From the NCBI GenBank assembly GCA_017427485.1, contig JAFRSR010000147.1:1-47453 (forward strand): a stretch of 47,453 nucleotides of DNA. The letters are read 5' to 3'. The translations under genes and the position numbers were made by a program. Within the stretch, counting starts at the first letter, position 1. Every line of letters starts with the position of its first letter. This DNA comes from Kiritimatiellia bacterium (GTDB taxonomy: Bacteria > Verrucomicrobiota > Kiritimatiellia > RFP12 > UBA1067). Of this stretch, positions 14,298 through 22,831 are shown piece by piece. The notes under the pieces are model-generated. The model made no database searches. It saw only the letters and a program-made list of their open reading frames with translations, and was not told the DNA's origin.

Positions 14298-16283
14298 TTA
14301 GGGGGCTGCAAGGGTCCAGGGGAAGAGCGAGATGCGGATCTGGGTGGAGCCGAACGGCACGAGCTCGACGGTCTCGGTGCGTGACACATCGGCGGGCACG
14401 GGGCTCGGCGGCGGGTCGATCGCGCGCGCCGACGCCCCTTCGCGCATGTACCCCCAGCCGCCGAAATCCGTGCGCACGGCCTTCATCCGCAGCGTCACGG
14501 GCGCGTGGCCCGGACAGAACGGATTCCCCTCCAGCGACACGGGCGTGACCTCGCACGCGAACGCGCCGTCCGCGCCGCGCACGAGCGCGTAGCCCCACGG
14601 TGACTGCGGACGCAGCTCGTGGCGCGGATAGCCGTGTTTTCCGCCCTTCTCGATCCACTCGTTCTCGTACGGCACCTTGTAGCGCGCCACTACCGAGTCG
14701 GCGCACGCCATCTTGAGCGAATAGAGGAGCGGGCCGCGCATGACGGCCACCGCGTCGTGGCCCCAGAACGACGCGCGCGCCGCAAGCGGAAACGCGAGCG
14801 TCACCACGTCGCCAGTGCGCCACTCGCGCGCGATGCGGAGGAACGAACCGGGCGTGACGCCCGCCTCGGCCACGCCGTTCACCTTCACCTCGGCGCCTGT
14901 CGCCCACGCGGGGATGCGCAGGGCAAGTGCCTTGCGCCCGGACGCGGCGCGCACCGTGAGCTTCACGTTGCCACCGAAGGGATAGTCGCCGCCCTCCTCG
15001 ATCTCGAAACCGTTCGCCGACACGCGGCAGGGACCATACGCCACGGCGGCGAGCCCGCCGTCCGGCGTGCCCATCCACATCGTCTGGGCGAACTTCGGCC
15101 ACGCGAGGTGGAAGTTCGACCGGCAGCACCCGAAGCCCGCATGCGGTCCGGGACAGATCGCGCCCACCATCTCCTTGCGGTCGCCGTTGTTGGCGAAGAG
15201 GAGCAGCTTGTCCTCGCAGGACGGCTGGTTCAGGAGGCAGTAGTAGCGGATGCCCTTCCCGTCCGGCGCGAGCGTGCCCGGCAGCGCGTTGTAGGCGACG
15301 ATCTCAAGGTCGTCCGCCACGGCGGCGGATCCGAACACGGAGATCACGGACTGGCAGCTCAGGATGCGCTCCGCGATCGCGCAGAGCTCCGTCCCTCCCG
15401 AGGCGCTGCGGTCGGTGAGCGGCTCGGAGCCGTTGACCATGCGGTCGGGACGCCCGCACGTGCGCATCACCCAGCCGTCGGACGCGAACGCGGCCTCGTA
15501 CGCGCCCGCCTTGAGCGGGTCGCCGTCGAGACGCCACTGGAGGGCGGGGGCCTTGAGGCCCTGCATGAAATTGACGATGTGGCAGCGGTAGCCCTGCGGG
15601 AAGGACGGATCGCCGCCGTGACGATAGTATGTCGTCCAGTCCGCGGTCTGGGCCGACACCTCGCGCGCGAAGCCGAGCCATTTGGCGTCGCCCGTCCGCG
15701 CGTGGAGCCAATACACGACGTCCAGCTCGTCGGCGGCGCGTGCCTTCGCCCAGCATGAGTCGTTGCCGATGGAGAACTCCTTGAACGCGACGCGCTGGTA
15801 GTCGAAGTAGCGCGCGAGGAACGGCGCCACGCGCGGATCGCCCGTGGCGTCCGCCCAGTCGCGCAGCAGCCAGAGGGAGATCATGTTCGCCCACCAGTTG
15901 CGCGCCTTGGGGCCGAAGTCGCCGTCGGGCTTCTGCGAGGCGAGGATGCAGTCCACCCACCGCTTCGCCCGCGCCTTGAGCGCCTCGTCGTCGAGCGCGA
16001 ACGCGAGCGAGACGAGTCCCTTCGCGTAGTAGGGGCCGCGTTCCCAGGCGTACTGCTTGCCGCGGTGCGCGCCCGTGAGCCAGTCGCTATTGCCGATGTC
16101 GTCGTACAGTTCCTCGGCGTGGCCCGTAATGCCGTCACGCTGGAGCTCCAGCTGCGTGCGGAGCCAGCCTTCGGGGCGCACCTTCCCCACGGGAAGCACG
16201 TTGAGCGCGCAGGGACGGATATCTGTGGCGGAGCAGGCTGCTACGAGCGCCGCAGCACAAAAAGCAAGAAGGATCTGTTTCAT
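14298..16283 (-). CDS. GH127-type (DUF1680) beta-L-arabinofuranosidase, exported
   Basis: 661 residues from ATG at 16283, which overlaps the secretin stop (ATGA). A signal peptide ends near Ala-Cys-Ser-Ala. The (alpha/alpha)6 barrel is followed by beta-sandwich domains. The family's metal/thiol catalytic site is recognisable: G-T-E-L-C gives Glu299 and Cys301, and G-C-C-R-S-N gives Cys386 and Cys387, matching the Glu-Cys-Cys-Cys zinc site with a cysteine nucleophile known in GH127/GH146. It should release arabinofuranose from side chains of plant polysaccharide or glycoprotein. It lies downstream of the glucuronate genes, which fits a glucuronoarabinoxylan diet. Confidence 0.87.
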   Translation of the reverse strand: MKQILLAFCAAALVAACSATDIRPCALNVLPVGKVRPEGWLRTQLELQRDGITGHAEELYDDIGNSDWLTGAHRGKQYAWERGPYYAKGLVSLAFALDDEALKARAKRWVDCILASQKPDGDFGPKARNWWANMISLWLLRDWADATGDPRVAPFLARYFDYQRVAFKEFSIGNDSCWAKARAADELDVVYWLHARTGDAKWLGFAREVSAQTADWTTYYRHGGDPSFPQGYRCHIVNFMQGLKAPALQWRLDGDPLKAGAYEAAFASDGWVMRTCGRPDRMVNGSEPLTDRSASGGTELCAIAERILSCQSVISVFGSAAVADDLEIVAYNALPGTLAPDGKGIRYYCLLNQPSCEDKLLLFANNGDRKEMVGAICPGPHAGFGCCRSNFHLAWPKFAQTMWMGTPDGGLAAVAYGPCRVSANGFEIEEGGDYPFGGNVKLTVRAASGRKALALRIPAWATGAEVKVNGVAEAGVTPGSFLRIAREWRTGDVVTLAFPLAARASFWGHDAVAVMRGPLLYSLKMACADSVVARYKVPYENEWIEKGGKHGYPRHELRPQSPWGYALVRGADGAFACEVTPVSLEGNPFCPGHAPVTLRMKAVRTDFGGWGYMREGASARAIDPPPSPVPADVSRTETVELVPFGSTQIRISLFPWTLAAP

Positions 16284-17977
16284 TTGGCGTCCTGAGGTTT
16301 GGCGTCCGTGTTCTTGCCGTCCGCACTCCTTGTAAACGGGAGCGGGAACGACACTGTCTCCGCCCGGTTGGTGGCAAGCGGATCCTTCGCCTGCTCCTCA
16401 AGCGAGCGCGTGTCGAGCGAGGCGATACCCTCAATTGCGTTGCCGTGGCGGTCGCCCGGCTCGAATTTCACGCCCTCGGTGTACATGCGGCCCAGCACGG
16501 CGTTCTTGGGCATGCCGATGTCCATGGGCACGCCCTTCGGATCGGCCATGCCCACGGTCACGAACACGAGAATTTCCTTCTGCACCTTCGAGCGGATCTT
16601 GCGTCCGAAGAGTTTGTCGCCGATCCACGGAATGTCGCGCAGGAGGGGAATGCCGGAATCCGTCTGCTCCTCCGTGGTCTTCGAGAGGCCGCCAATCACG
16701 GCCGTCTCGCCCGCCGCGAGCGTAAAGTCCGTCACGAGGCGCTGCACGTCCAGCACCGGGTACTTCGACGAGTACGTGCCGGCGTTGTTGGCCGACGTCG
16801 TGGTGTCGCCCGCGCCGGCGGTCACCCAGTCGGTACAGCTCGAGATGGTGGGGACGATCGACACGTTGATAAGCCCATTGGAGCTCACGCGCGGCGTCAC
16901 CTCCAGCGAAATACCCCAACTGAAGAACGCCTCCTTGGCGAACATGAGCTTCTCCTCGCCCGGAATAACCGCCATGTTCATGCTGAGGTCGAGGGCGTCG
17001 GAACTGCCACTCGTCGTACGCTTGGCGGAAATCTGGACGTTGGGGTACTTCTCCGTCATGTCCACGGTGGCCCTCTTGCCGTTCGCGACGATGATCTTCG
17101 GGTTGGAGAATATGCGCGCGTCGCCGCTGGAGTCAAGCGCGCTTAGGACGAGAGACATGTCGGAGAACTGCAATGTGCCGGAGAAATAGCTGATACCGCC
17201 GTCACGACCACTCGTAATCGAAGTTTCGGACGACGTGCGCGACGACGTGGTAGAGCCATCCGCCAGCGTGTCCTGCGCGGAAGTGACGGTCTTCGTCGCG
17301 GTCTGCCCGGCGATGCCGTAGGAATAGGCGCCCGAGTTTCCAACCCCGCCAGACGTCATCGAGCGCTTGAAGTCCGTCACGGCGTTGCCCACGACCATGC
17401 GGTCCATGCCGCCGCCAAATGAAGCCGTGCCCTTCATCCCGTCGAGCATTGACCAGTCAATGCCGAGTTTGTGCGAGGCCGAGTTCTGAAGCTCCACGAA
17501 GCGTGCCTCGATGTACACCTGCGGGACTTCCACGTCGATATCGCGCATAACCTTCTCGCAGGCATCGAGAATTACGCCGGGCGCGGTCACCATCACCGTA
17601 TTCGCCTCGGGGAACGCCTGCGCGATCTTGTCGATCTTGAAGGCGATGCCGAAATCCCCGCTCCATGTGTTGTTGAACCTCTCGGCCACCTCCTCGGCGT
17701 TCGCATGGTGGAGCTTGAACGTGCGCGTGGAGATGAGGAACTTCTCGTTCCGGCCCGTCCACACGGAGTTGGTGACGACGAGCTGGACGACGTTCGTGAC
17801 GAGGGCGGACTTGGCTGGTGCGGCGTTCGTGGGCGACAGGACGACAGGCAACGCCACGTTTGTGACGCCGCCCGAATCCAGCGTGTCGAGCAACGCCGAC
17901 ACGCCGTCCCGCTGCGGCGAAGCCGCGGCCGCGCAGAGCACGCCGAGCGCAAGGACGAAGATAAGGCGAGATTTCAT
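16280..17977 (-). CDS. Secretin (type II/III secretion or pilus outer-membrane ring protein)
   Basis: 565 residues from ATG at 17977 with a signal peptide (to about residue 20). An N-domain (T-F-K-L-H-H-A-N-A-E-E-V-A-E-R-F) is followed by the secretin core. The core has the characteristic G-I-P-L-L-R-D-I-P-W-I-G and L-F-G signature near the C-terminus. A Ser/Thr-rich stretch of about 60 residues interrupts the core. No other secretion genes are in the window, so the ring's partners must be elsewhere. The upstream extension of the frame to 18253 crosses the promoter and the end of the GH115 gene. Confidence 0.88.
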   Translation of the reverse strand: MKSRLIFVLALGVLCAAAASPQRDGVSALLDTLDSGGVTNVALPVVLSPTNAAPAKSALVTNVVQLVVTNSVWTGRNEKFLISTRTFKLHHANAEEVAERFNNTWSGDFGIAFKIDKIAQAFPEANTVMVTAPGVILDACEKVMRDIDVEVPQVYIEARFVELQNSASHKLGIDWSMLDGMKGTASFGGGMDRMVVGNAVTDFKRSMTSGGVGNSGAYSYGIAGQTATKTVTSAQDTLADGSTTSSRTSSETSITSGRDGGISYFSGTLQFSDMSLVLSALDSSGDARIFSNPKIIVANGKRATVDMTEKYPNVQISAKRTTSGSSDALDLSMNMAVIPGEEKLMFAKEAFFSWGISLEVTPRVSSNGLINVSIVPTISSCTDWVTAGAGDTTTSANNAGTYSSKYPVLDVQRLVTDFTLAAGETAVIGGLSKTTEEQTDSGIPLLRDIPWIGDKLFGRKIRSKVQKEILVFVTVGMADPKGVPMDIGMPKNAVLGRMYTEGVKFEPGDRHGNAIEGIASLDTRSLEEQAKDPLATNRAETVSFPLPFTRSADGKNTDAKPQDAK

Positions 17978-17983
17978 GCGCCC

Positions 17984-17992
17984 ATTATAGCA
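17984..17992 (-). promoter_or_regulatory. Extended -10 box, likely leaderless secretin transcript
   Basis: TGCTATAAT ends six bases before the ATG at 17977, so the mRNA should begin about at the start codon. No strong -35 is present. It separates the secretin-GH127 pair from the upstream glucuronate genes. Confidence 0.5.
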
Positions 17993-18041
17993 TTTACAGG
18001 CGCGCGCCGCGAGAGGAAAATCGGGAAAGTCACAAGGAAAG

Positions 18042-20114
18042 TCACGGTTTGCCGCAGACGCCCAGCGTCTCCTCGACGAGGGCGAGCATCTGCGCGGGCG
18101 ACACCTTCTCGCAGCCGCGGTACCAGTCCGTCCACGGACCATGGCAGTACGCCTTCCCGGCTTCGACGGCGTCCCTGAGCGCGTCGGCGGCGCGGCGCAG
18201 GTGCGCCGCCGCCCCTTTTCGGTCGCCCATGCGGAGCGCCTCGTCGGCGTCAATGACCTGCATCCGCGCCGTCGTGAAATCCAACATCAGACGCGCGGGA
18301 TAGACCACGAAGTCCTCGGCGAACGGACGCTCCGCCGGCGCCGTCCCGGCTAGCGCGCGGCGCGCGAGGCGCAGCGTCTGCTCGAACCCCGCGCGCTGCG
18401 CCGCAAGGCGCATGTAGGTGTCGCGCGGGGAGGCAAAGACGGGCTGGGTGTCCGCAAGCGCCGCGTAGAACGGGTCGGGCGGCGCCGCGCGCGTGAACGC
18501 GTTCGCGAACGGCTCGGGACGCGGACGGCAGGGCTCCTTGCCGTTGAGCAGGCGCTTGAAGTCGTGCAAATCCTTCCGGAGCTGCTGCTGCATGAGCCCG
18601 TCGAGGAAGCAGGGCACGCCCGTGGCGGGCTGGAGCTGGAGCGACTTGTAATGGAGGTTGACGGCGTCCGTCCACGCGGCGGCGTTGGAGCCGAGACGGC
18701 GAGCCACCCACGCACGGGTCCAGGACTCGGGGGCGAACGCGTCGACGTTCCACGTCATCTTCGCCGTCGCGTCGATGCCGTAGACGAACTCGCGCACGTT
18801 GCCCACATTGAAGATCGCGTAGTCGCGCGCGCCCTTCGCACGAGCCTCGCGCAGCATCGCGCACGTGCGCGCGGCGGGGACGAGCGAGACGAGGTGCGGA
18901 CCCATGCCGATGAGCTGGTGGTGGTAGTACACGCCCCGCCGCTCACCGTCGGCGGGCGGCGGCGCGTCGAGGAGGTCGCACTGCCAGCGCCAGCCGCAGT
19001 TGTTGTCGGCGTAGACCACCGTGACCCCGTCGGGGATCTTCAGGAGCCCCTTCGCGTGGAAGTAGGCGCCCTCGCCCCAGAGCGTGGTGGTCACATGGCG
19101 GTTTTCGCGCGGCACGCCGACCTCGTCGAGGATCGCGAGCTGGCGCTCCAGCGCGGCCGTGATGAGCCGCGCGCGCCCCGCGTCGTCCTTCGGCATCGTG
19201 GGGTCGTCCGCCCACATCGGACGGTCCCCCGTGCCCCTGAGGCCGATTTGCCAGACGACGTTCGGGAACTTCGCCCAGCGCGTGGCGAGCGCGCGCCACA
19301 CCTCCTCCACCTCGCGCGGATACTTGAAGTAGGAGTATTCCAGATCGCGCCCGCGCTGCTTCCAGTAGTCCTTGAACGTGTAGCCGGAGACGCCCATCGG
19401 TTCGATGTGGTGCATCGACACGAACACGCCGCGCGCCGCGCAGATCGCCGCGAGGCCCTCCTCGGCGGGACGCGTCGCGTTGAGGAAGCTCGCGGGGATG
19501 ATGAGGTTGTAGCGGCTCCGCACGAGAGCCTCCGCCACGGCCTCCATCGCGCCGTGGTTCACCACGAAATGGTAGTACTTGTACTGGCTGTAGTCGCGCA
19601 CGCCCGAGGCTTCGCGCCACTTCGTGAGCAGGTCCTCGTCGTTGAGGAACCACCCGCGGAAGCGGAAGGAAGGCTCGTCCTGCACGATCTCCACGTCCTT
19701 CCACGCGAGCTCCGCGCGTTTCGGATGCGGCACGCCGCTCCAGAAGTACATCGGATCGACGCCGAGGCAGCGCTCGATGAAGTCGTACACGCCGAACATG
19801 GCGCCACGCGCGTCGCTGCCGACGACCTCCAGCACGCCGTCCCGCACGCGCACGGCGTACGCCTCCCAGCGTCCGTCGGGGCGCACGGCGACGGACACGT
19901 CGCCGGATCGCGCCGGACCGCCGCGCACGAGCGGCACGTCCGCGCCCGTGATCTTCTTCACGTCGTTCGTGAGGTCCTGCGCCGCGCGCCACACGAACCC
20001 GGGCAGGTCGGACGCCACCACCACGCGCGCACGCGCTCCCGGTCCCACAAGCGTGAACGCCTGCACGACAGCACACGCGCATGCGGCAGAGGCACAGAAG
20101 AGGATTCTTTTCAC
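18042..20114 (-). CDS. GH115-like xylan alpha-1,2-glucuronidase, exported
   Basis: 690 residues from ATG at 20114, with AAAGGAGT upstream and a signal peptide to about residue 19. An N-terminal alpha/beta domain of the kind found before GH67/GH115/GH20 barrels is followed by the catalytic part. That part holds M-H-H-I-E-P-M-G, I-G-L-R-G-T-G-D, V-Y-A-D-N-N-C-G-W and G-V-Y-Y-H-H, which match GH115 landmarks. The enzyme removes 4-O-methyl-glucuronate from xylan. It is shorter than many GH115 proteins and lacks an obvious extra C-terminal domain. Its location next to uxaC supports the assignment. Confidence 0.78.
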   Translation of the reverse strand: MKRILFCASAACACAVVQAFTLVGPGARARVVVASDLPGFVWRAAQDLTNDVKKITGADVPLVRGGPARSGDVSVAVRPDGRWEAYAVRVRDGVLEVVGSDARGAMFGVYDFIERCLGVDPMYFWSGVPHPKRAELAWKDVEIVQDEPSFRFRGWFLNDEDLLTKWREASGVRDYSQYKYYHFVVNHGAMEAVAEALVRSRYNLIIPASFLNATRPAEEGLAAICAARGVFVSMHHIEPMGVSGYTFKDYWKQRGRDLEYSYFKYPREVEEVWRALATRWAKFPNVVWQIGLRGTGDRPMWADDPTMPKDDAGRARLITAALERQLAILDEVGVPRENRHVTTTLWGEGAYFHAKGLLKIPDGVTVVYADNNCGWRWQCDLLDAPPPADGERRGVYYHHQLIGMGPHLVSLVPAARTCAMLREARAKGARDYAIFNVGNVREFVYGIDATAKMTWNVDAFAPESWTRAWVARRLGSNAAAWTDAVNLHYKSLQLQPATGVPCFLDGLMQQQLRKDLHDFKRLLNGKEPCRPRPEPFANAFTRAAPPDPFYAALADTQPVFASPRDTYMRLAAQRAGFEQTLRLARRALAGTAPAERPFAEDFVVYPARLMLDFTTARMQVIDADEALRMGDRKGAAAHLRRAADALRDAVEAGKAYCHGPWTDWYRGCEKVSPAQMLALVEETLGVCGKP

Positions 20115-20127
20115 AGACGTACTCCTT

Positions 20128-21351
20128 TCAGGTTTGATTCGGCGAGCCGACCACCCAGTCGCGGGCGTTGCGATAGCAGACCTTTTCGACGAGCGGCAGC
20201 AGAAGCGCCGGATCGTCCGGGAAGTCGCCGGCGGCGACCTTGTCCGCCAGCCATTTGCAGAACAGCCGCCGGAAATAGTCGTGCCGCACGAACGAGAGGA
20301 GCGAGCGCGAGTCGGTCGTCATGCCGACAAACGTGGAGAGGACGCCGTACGCGGCCTGCTTCTCGAACACGTCGCGGATGCCCTCCGCGTGGTCGCACCA
20401 CCACCACGCCGGCCCCAGCTGCACCTTCCCCGGCACGCCCTCCTCCACGAAAGCCCCCGCCAGGACCGCGAGCTGCGCATGCGCTTCCGGATTGAGCGAG
20501 AGCAGGATCGTGCGCGGCAGAGAACCTATCCTCTCAAGACCGTCCAAAAAAGCGGCGACCGCCGCCGGATCCACCGGCGCGCGCATCCCCGCGTACCCGC
20601 CCGCCGACCCGGCCGCCGCACGCAGCCGCGCACTCGTCTCGCGCAGCGCGCCGAGGTGCAGCAGCATCGTCCAGCCGTGCGCGGCCGCGAATGCGGCCAC
20701 AGCGGCGAGCGAATCGTAACACGTTTCAAGTTGTGCCGCGTCATCCACCGAAATATCCACTACGCGGCACCCGGCGGCATGGAAGCGCTCCAGTGCTTCC
20801 CGCGCCACTTCCTCCCCCGCATTCATCCGAAGAGAAGGCACCACTCGCGGCTTCTTTTGGCTTTCTAGCCTTTCTAGATTTTCTAGCGCGTCTAGATCTA
20901 CTAGATTTTCCGCTCCCACGCAGGGGCTCAGATACTCCACGTTGAATTTCGCGAGCAGCTTCGAGGGAGTCCATTCACTTAAAGAGGCATTTTCCAAATC
21001 TCCAAAAACCATCCCACCTCTGTGCCTCTGTGCCTCTGTGTGAGAAAAATCAATCCCCAGCCACTCCAGTTCCATCCGCGCCCAGGCGAAGAGCGGATTG
21101 CCCACGAGCTTCGGCAACGTGCGCAGCCAGGCCGCCCACTTCTCGGCCTCGGGCGCGTCGCCGGTGATCAGGCGCTCGGGCTCGCCGCAGATGCGCATCG
21201 CGCGGTGCTTGTAGGGGTCGGCCTTCACCCACACCTCGTAGATCGAGCCGAGCGGCTTGTCCTCCGCCAGCATCTGCATGTCGAGATGGTTGTGCCAGTC
21301 GATGATCGGCAGGTCCTTCGCCGCCGCGTAGAGGTCGTCAAAGGTCATCAT
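20128..21351 (-). CDS. uxaC: Glucuronate isomerase with repeat-derived insertions
   Basis: 407 residues from ATG at 21351, one base after the symporter stop. The metal-binding D-W-H-N-H-L-D (His20, His22), W-W-W-C-D-H and G-M-T-T-D-S-R-S-L-L-S-F-V-R-H-D-Y-F are all present. The enzyme converts D-glucuronate to D-fructuronate, the first cytoplasmic step of glucuronate use. It is shorter than the usual 465-470 residues. Two loops are encoded by simple repeats: three copies of CACAGAGG (21017-21040) and a TCTAG-rich stretch (20864-20905). The active-site motifs lie outside them, so activity is plausible. Confidence 0.92.
   Translation of the reverse strand: MMTFDDLYAAAKDLPIIDWHNHLDMQMLAEDKPLGSIYEVWVKADPYKHRAMRICGEPERLITGDAPEAEKWAAWLRTLPKLVGNPLFAWARMELEWLGIDFSHTEAQRHRGGMVFGDLENASLSEWTPSKLLAKFNVEYLSPCVGAENLVDLDALENLERLESQKKPRVVPSLRMNAGEEVAREALERFHAAGCRVVDISVDDAAQLETCYDSLAAVAAFAAAHGWTMLLHLGALRETSARLRAAAGSAGGYAGMRAPVDPAAVAAFLDGLERIGSLPRTILLSLNPEAHAQLAVLAGAFVEEGVPGKVQLGPAWWWCDHAEGIRDVFEKQAAYGVLSTFVGMTTDSRSLLSFVRHDYFRRLFCKWLADKVAAGDFPDDPALLLPLVEKVCYRNARDWVVGSPNQT
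20864..20905. repeat. TCTAG-rich low-complexity repeat within uxaC
   Basis: Four TCTAG pentamers and a fifth CTAG occur in about 42 bases, inside the coding frame. They encode a Leu/Glu-rich loop. Such clustering of CTAG, often rare in bacteria, is not explained by the protein family. Confidence 0.7.
21017..21040. repeat. Three perfect copies of an 8-bp repeat within uxaC
   Basis: CCTCTGTG is repeated three times without mismatch (CACAGAGG on the coding strand). Because eight is not a multiple of three, each copy is read in a different frame, giving H-T-E-A-Q-R-H-R-G. Confidence 0.85.
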
Positions 21352-21352
21352 T

Positions 21353-22831
21353 TCAGTGGCCTTTCTCTTTCAACGGGCAAGATGCCCGTTGTCCCAGTTG
21401 CGCGAAGAGGGCGTCGCGGCTGGCGCGTTCGCGGGACGCGGTCGGCAGGAAACCGCCCGCCCAGTAGGCCACGAGGCAGGTCGCCACCTGCGCGATCGTG
21501 GCGAACTCCCACGCGAGGCCGAGCGCGTTCTTGAAGACGAGCCCGCCCGCCACACCGGCCACGATGCAGGCGTACACGCCCGTCGTGTTCGGACGCTTCC
21601 ACAGGATGCCGAACACGGTCGGGATCACGATCGGCACGCCCACGAGCGCCATCAGCGTCTTGTTCGCCTCGAACGCGCCGCCGAGCTTCGAGACGAAGAG
21701 CGCGCCGAAGGCGATCAGCGCCGCGACGCCCAAGGTGGCAAGGCGCGCCACGAGCAGCGTCTCGCGCTCGCCCGCGTTTTTGCGGAATATCCTGCGGTAA
21801 ATGTCCGTCGTGAACACGGAGCTCGTCACGTTGAACTCGGCCGCGAGCGTGGAGAGTGACGCCGCGAGCATCGCCGAGACCATCAGCCCCAGCATCCCGT
21901 TCGGCAGCAGGCGGATGCACATCTCGATGTAGCACCGCTCGTGCAGCTCGGGCGGCAGGTCTGGCAGGTACGCGCGCGCCGCCACGGCGGGCAGCACGGC
22001 GAGAATCGGGAAGACGAAGAAGATCGCGGACGAAAGCAGCCCCATCTTGATGGCGTCGCGCTCGTTCGGCACGGACGACAGCCGCTGCACGAACGCCCAG
22101 CTGCCGTTGTACTTGATGAACACGATCAGATAATACGCCGCGAGGAACCAGAACGTCCCCCGATGTCCGTTGAAGAGCGAGAAGTGCTGCGGAACCTTCT
22201 CGCAGAGCGCGCCGAGCCCGCCGACGGCGCTCAGCGAGAGCGGCAGGATCGTGAGCGTCACGGCCATCAGCGCCACGCATTGGATCACGTCCGTCACGAG
22301 CACGCTCCACAGCCCGCCCGTGAGCGTGTAGACGAGCACGAGGCCCGCGCCGAGCATGATGCCCGTCGCGAGCGACACGTCGAGGAACTGCGAGGCGATG
22401 ATGCCGAGCGTGTAGAGGCGCACCGTGTTGTCGAGGATGCGGAACACCACGCCGCACCACGAGAGGACCTGCCGCACGACCGGCCCGTAGCGCCGCTCGA
22501 GATATTCCACCGGCGTCGCGAGGTTCGCCCGCTGCCAGCGGCGCGCGAAGACGAACGTGCCCAGGATGATGGCGAACGCCGTCGACCAGAACACCGTCAC
22601 GCCCACGAGGCCGTCCTCGTACCCGATCTGCGCGTAGGCGATGAACACGAAGCAGCTGATCATCGCCATGTAGGAGCTCACGGCCCCCATCCACCAGGGC
22701 ACCTTCTTCCCGCCGGAGAAGAAGTCCTTCGTGTTTTTCACGAAGCGCCCCATGAAGAGTCCCGCCGCCAGGACGACGGCGACGTAGGCCACCACCACGG
22801 CCAGGTCGAGCGTGGACAGCTTCCCGGTCAT
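21353..22831 (-). CDS. Sodium:solute symporter (SSS family)
   Basis: 492 residues from ATG at 22831, overlapping the metallophosphoesterase stop by ATGA. About 13 transmembrane segments are visible, with family landmarks such as the early D-F-F-S-G-G-K, G-G-L-W-S-V-L-V-T-D-V-I-Q and A-A-S-L-S-T-L-A-A-E-F-N. The context implies sodium-driven uptake of glucuronate or a glucuronide across the inner membrane; the substrate is inferred. The final dozen residues (L-G-Q-R-A-S-C-P-L-K) are encoded by a REP-like palindrome, so the original C-terminus was probably altered. Confidence 0.9.
   Translation of the reverse strand: MTGKLSTLDLAVVVAYVAVVLAAGLFMGRFVKNTKDFFSGGKKVPWWMGAVSSYMAMISCFVFIAYAQIGYEDGLVGVTVFWSTAFAIILGTFVFARRWQRANLATPVEYLERRYGPVVRQVLSWCGVVFRILDNTVRLYTLGIIASQFLDVSLATGIMLGAGLVLVYTLTGGLWSVLVTDVIQCVALMAVTLTILPLSLSAVGGLGALCEKVPQHFSLFNGHRGTFWFLAAYYLIVFIKYNGSWAFVQRLSSVPNERDAIKMGLLSSAIFFVFPILAVLPAVAARAYLPDLPPELHERCYIEMCIRLLPNGMLGLMVSAMLAASLSTLAAEFNVTSSVFTTDIYRRIFRKNAGERETLLVARLATLGVAALIAFGALFVSKLGGAFEANKTLMALVGVPIVIPTVFGILWKRPNTTGVYACIVAGVAGGLVFKNALGLAWEFATIAQVATCLVAYWAGGFLPTASRERASRDALFAQLGQRASCPLKEKGH
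21372..21390. repeat. REP-like palindrome overlapping the symporter 3' end
   Basis: AACGGGCA and TGCCCGTT flank a three-base loop (AGA). The neighbouring TCCCAGTTG is shared with the cluster at 14166-14269, showing a common repeat family. Confidence 0.8.
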
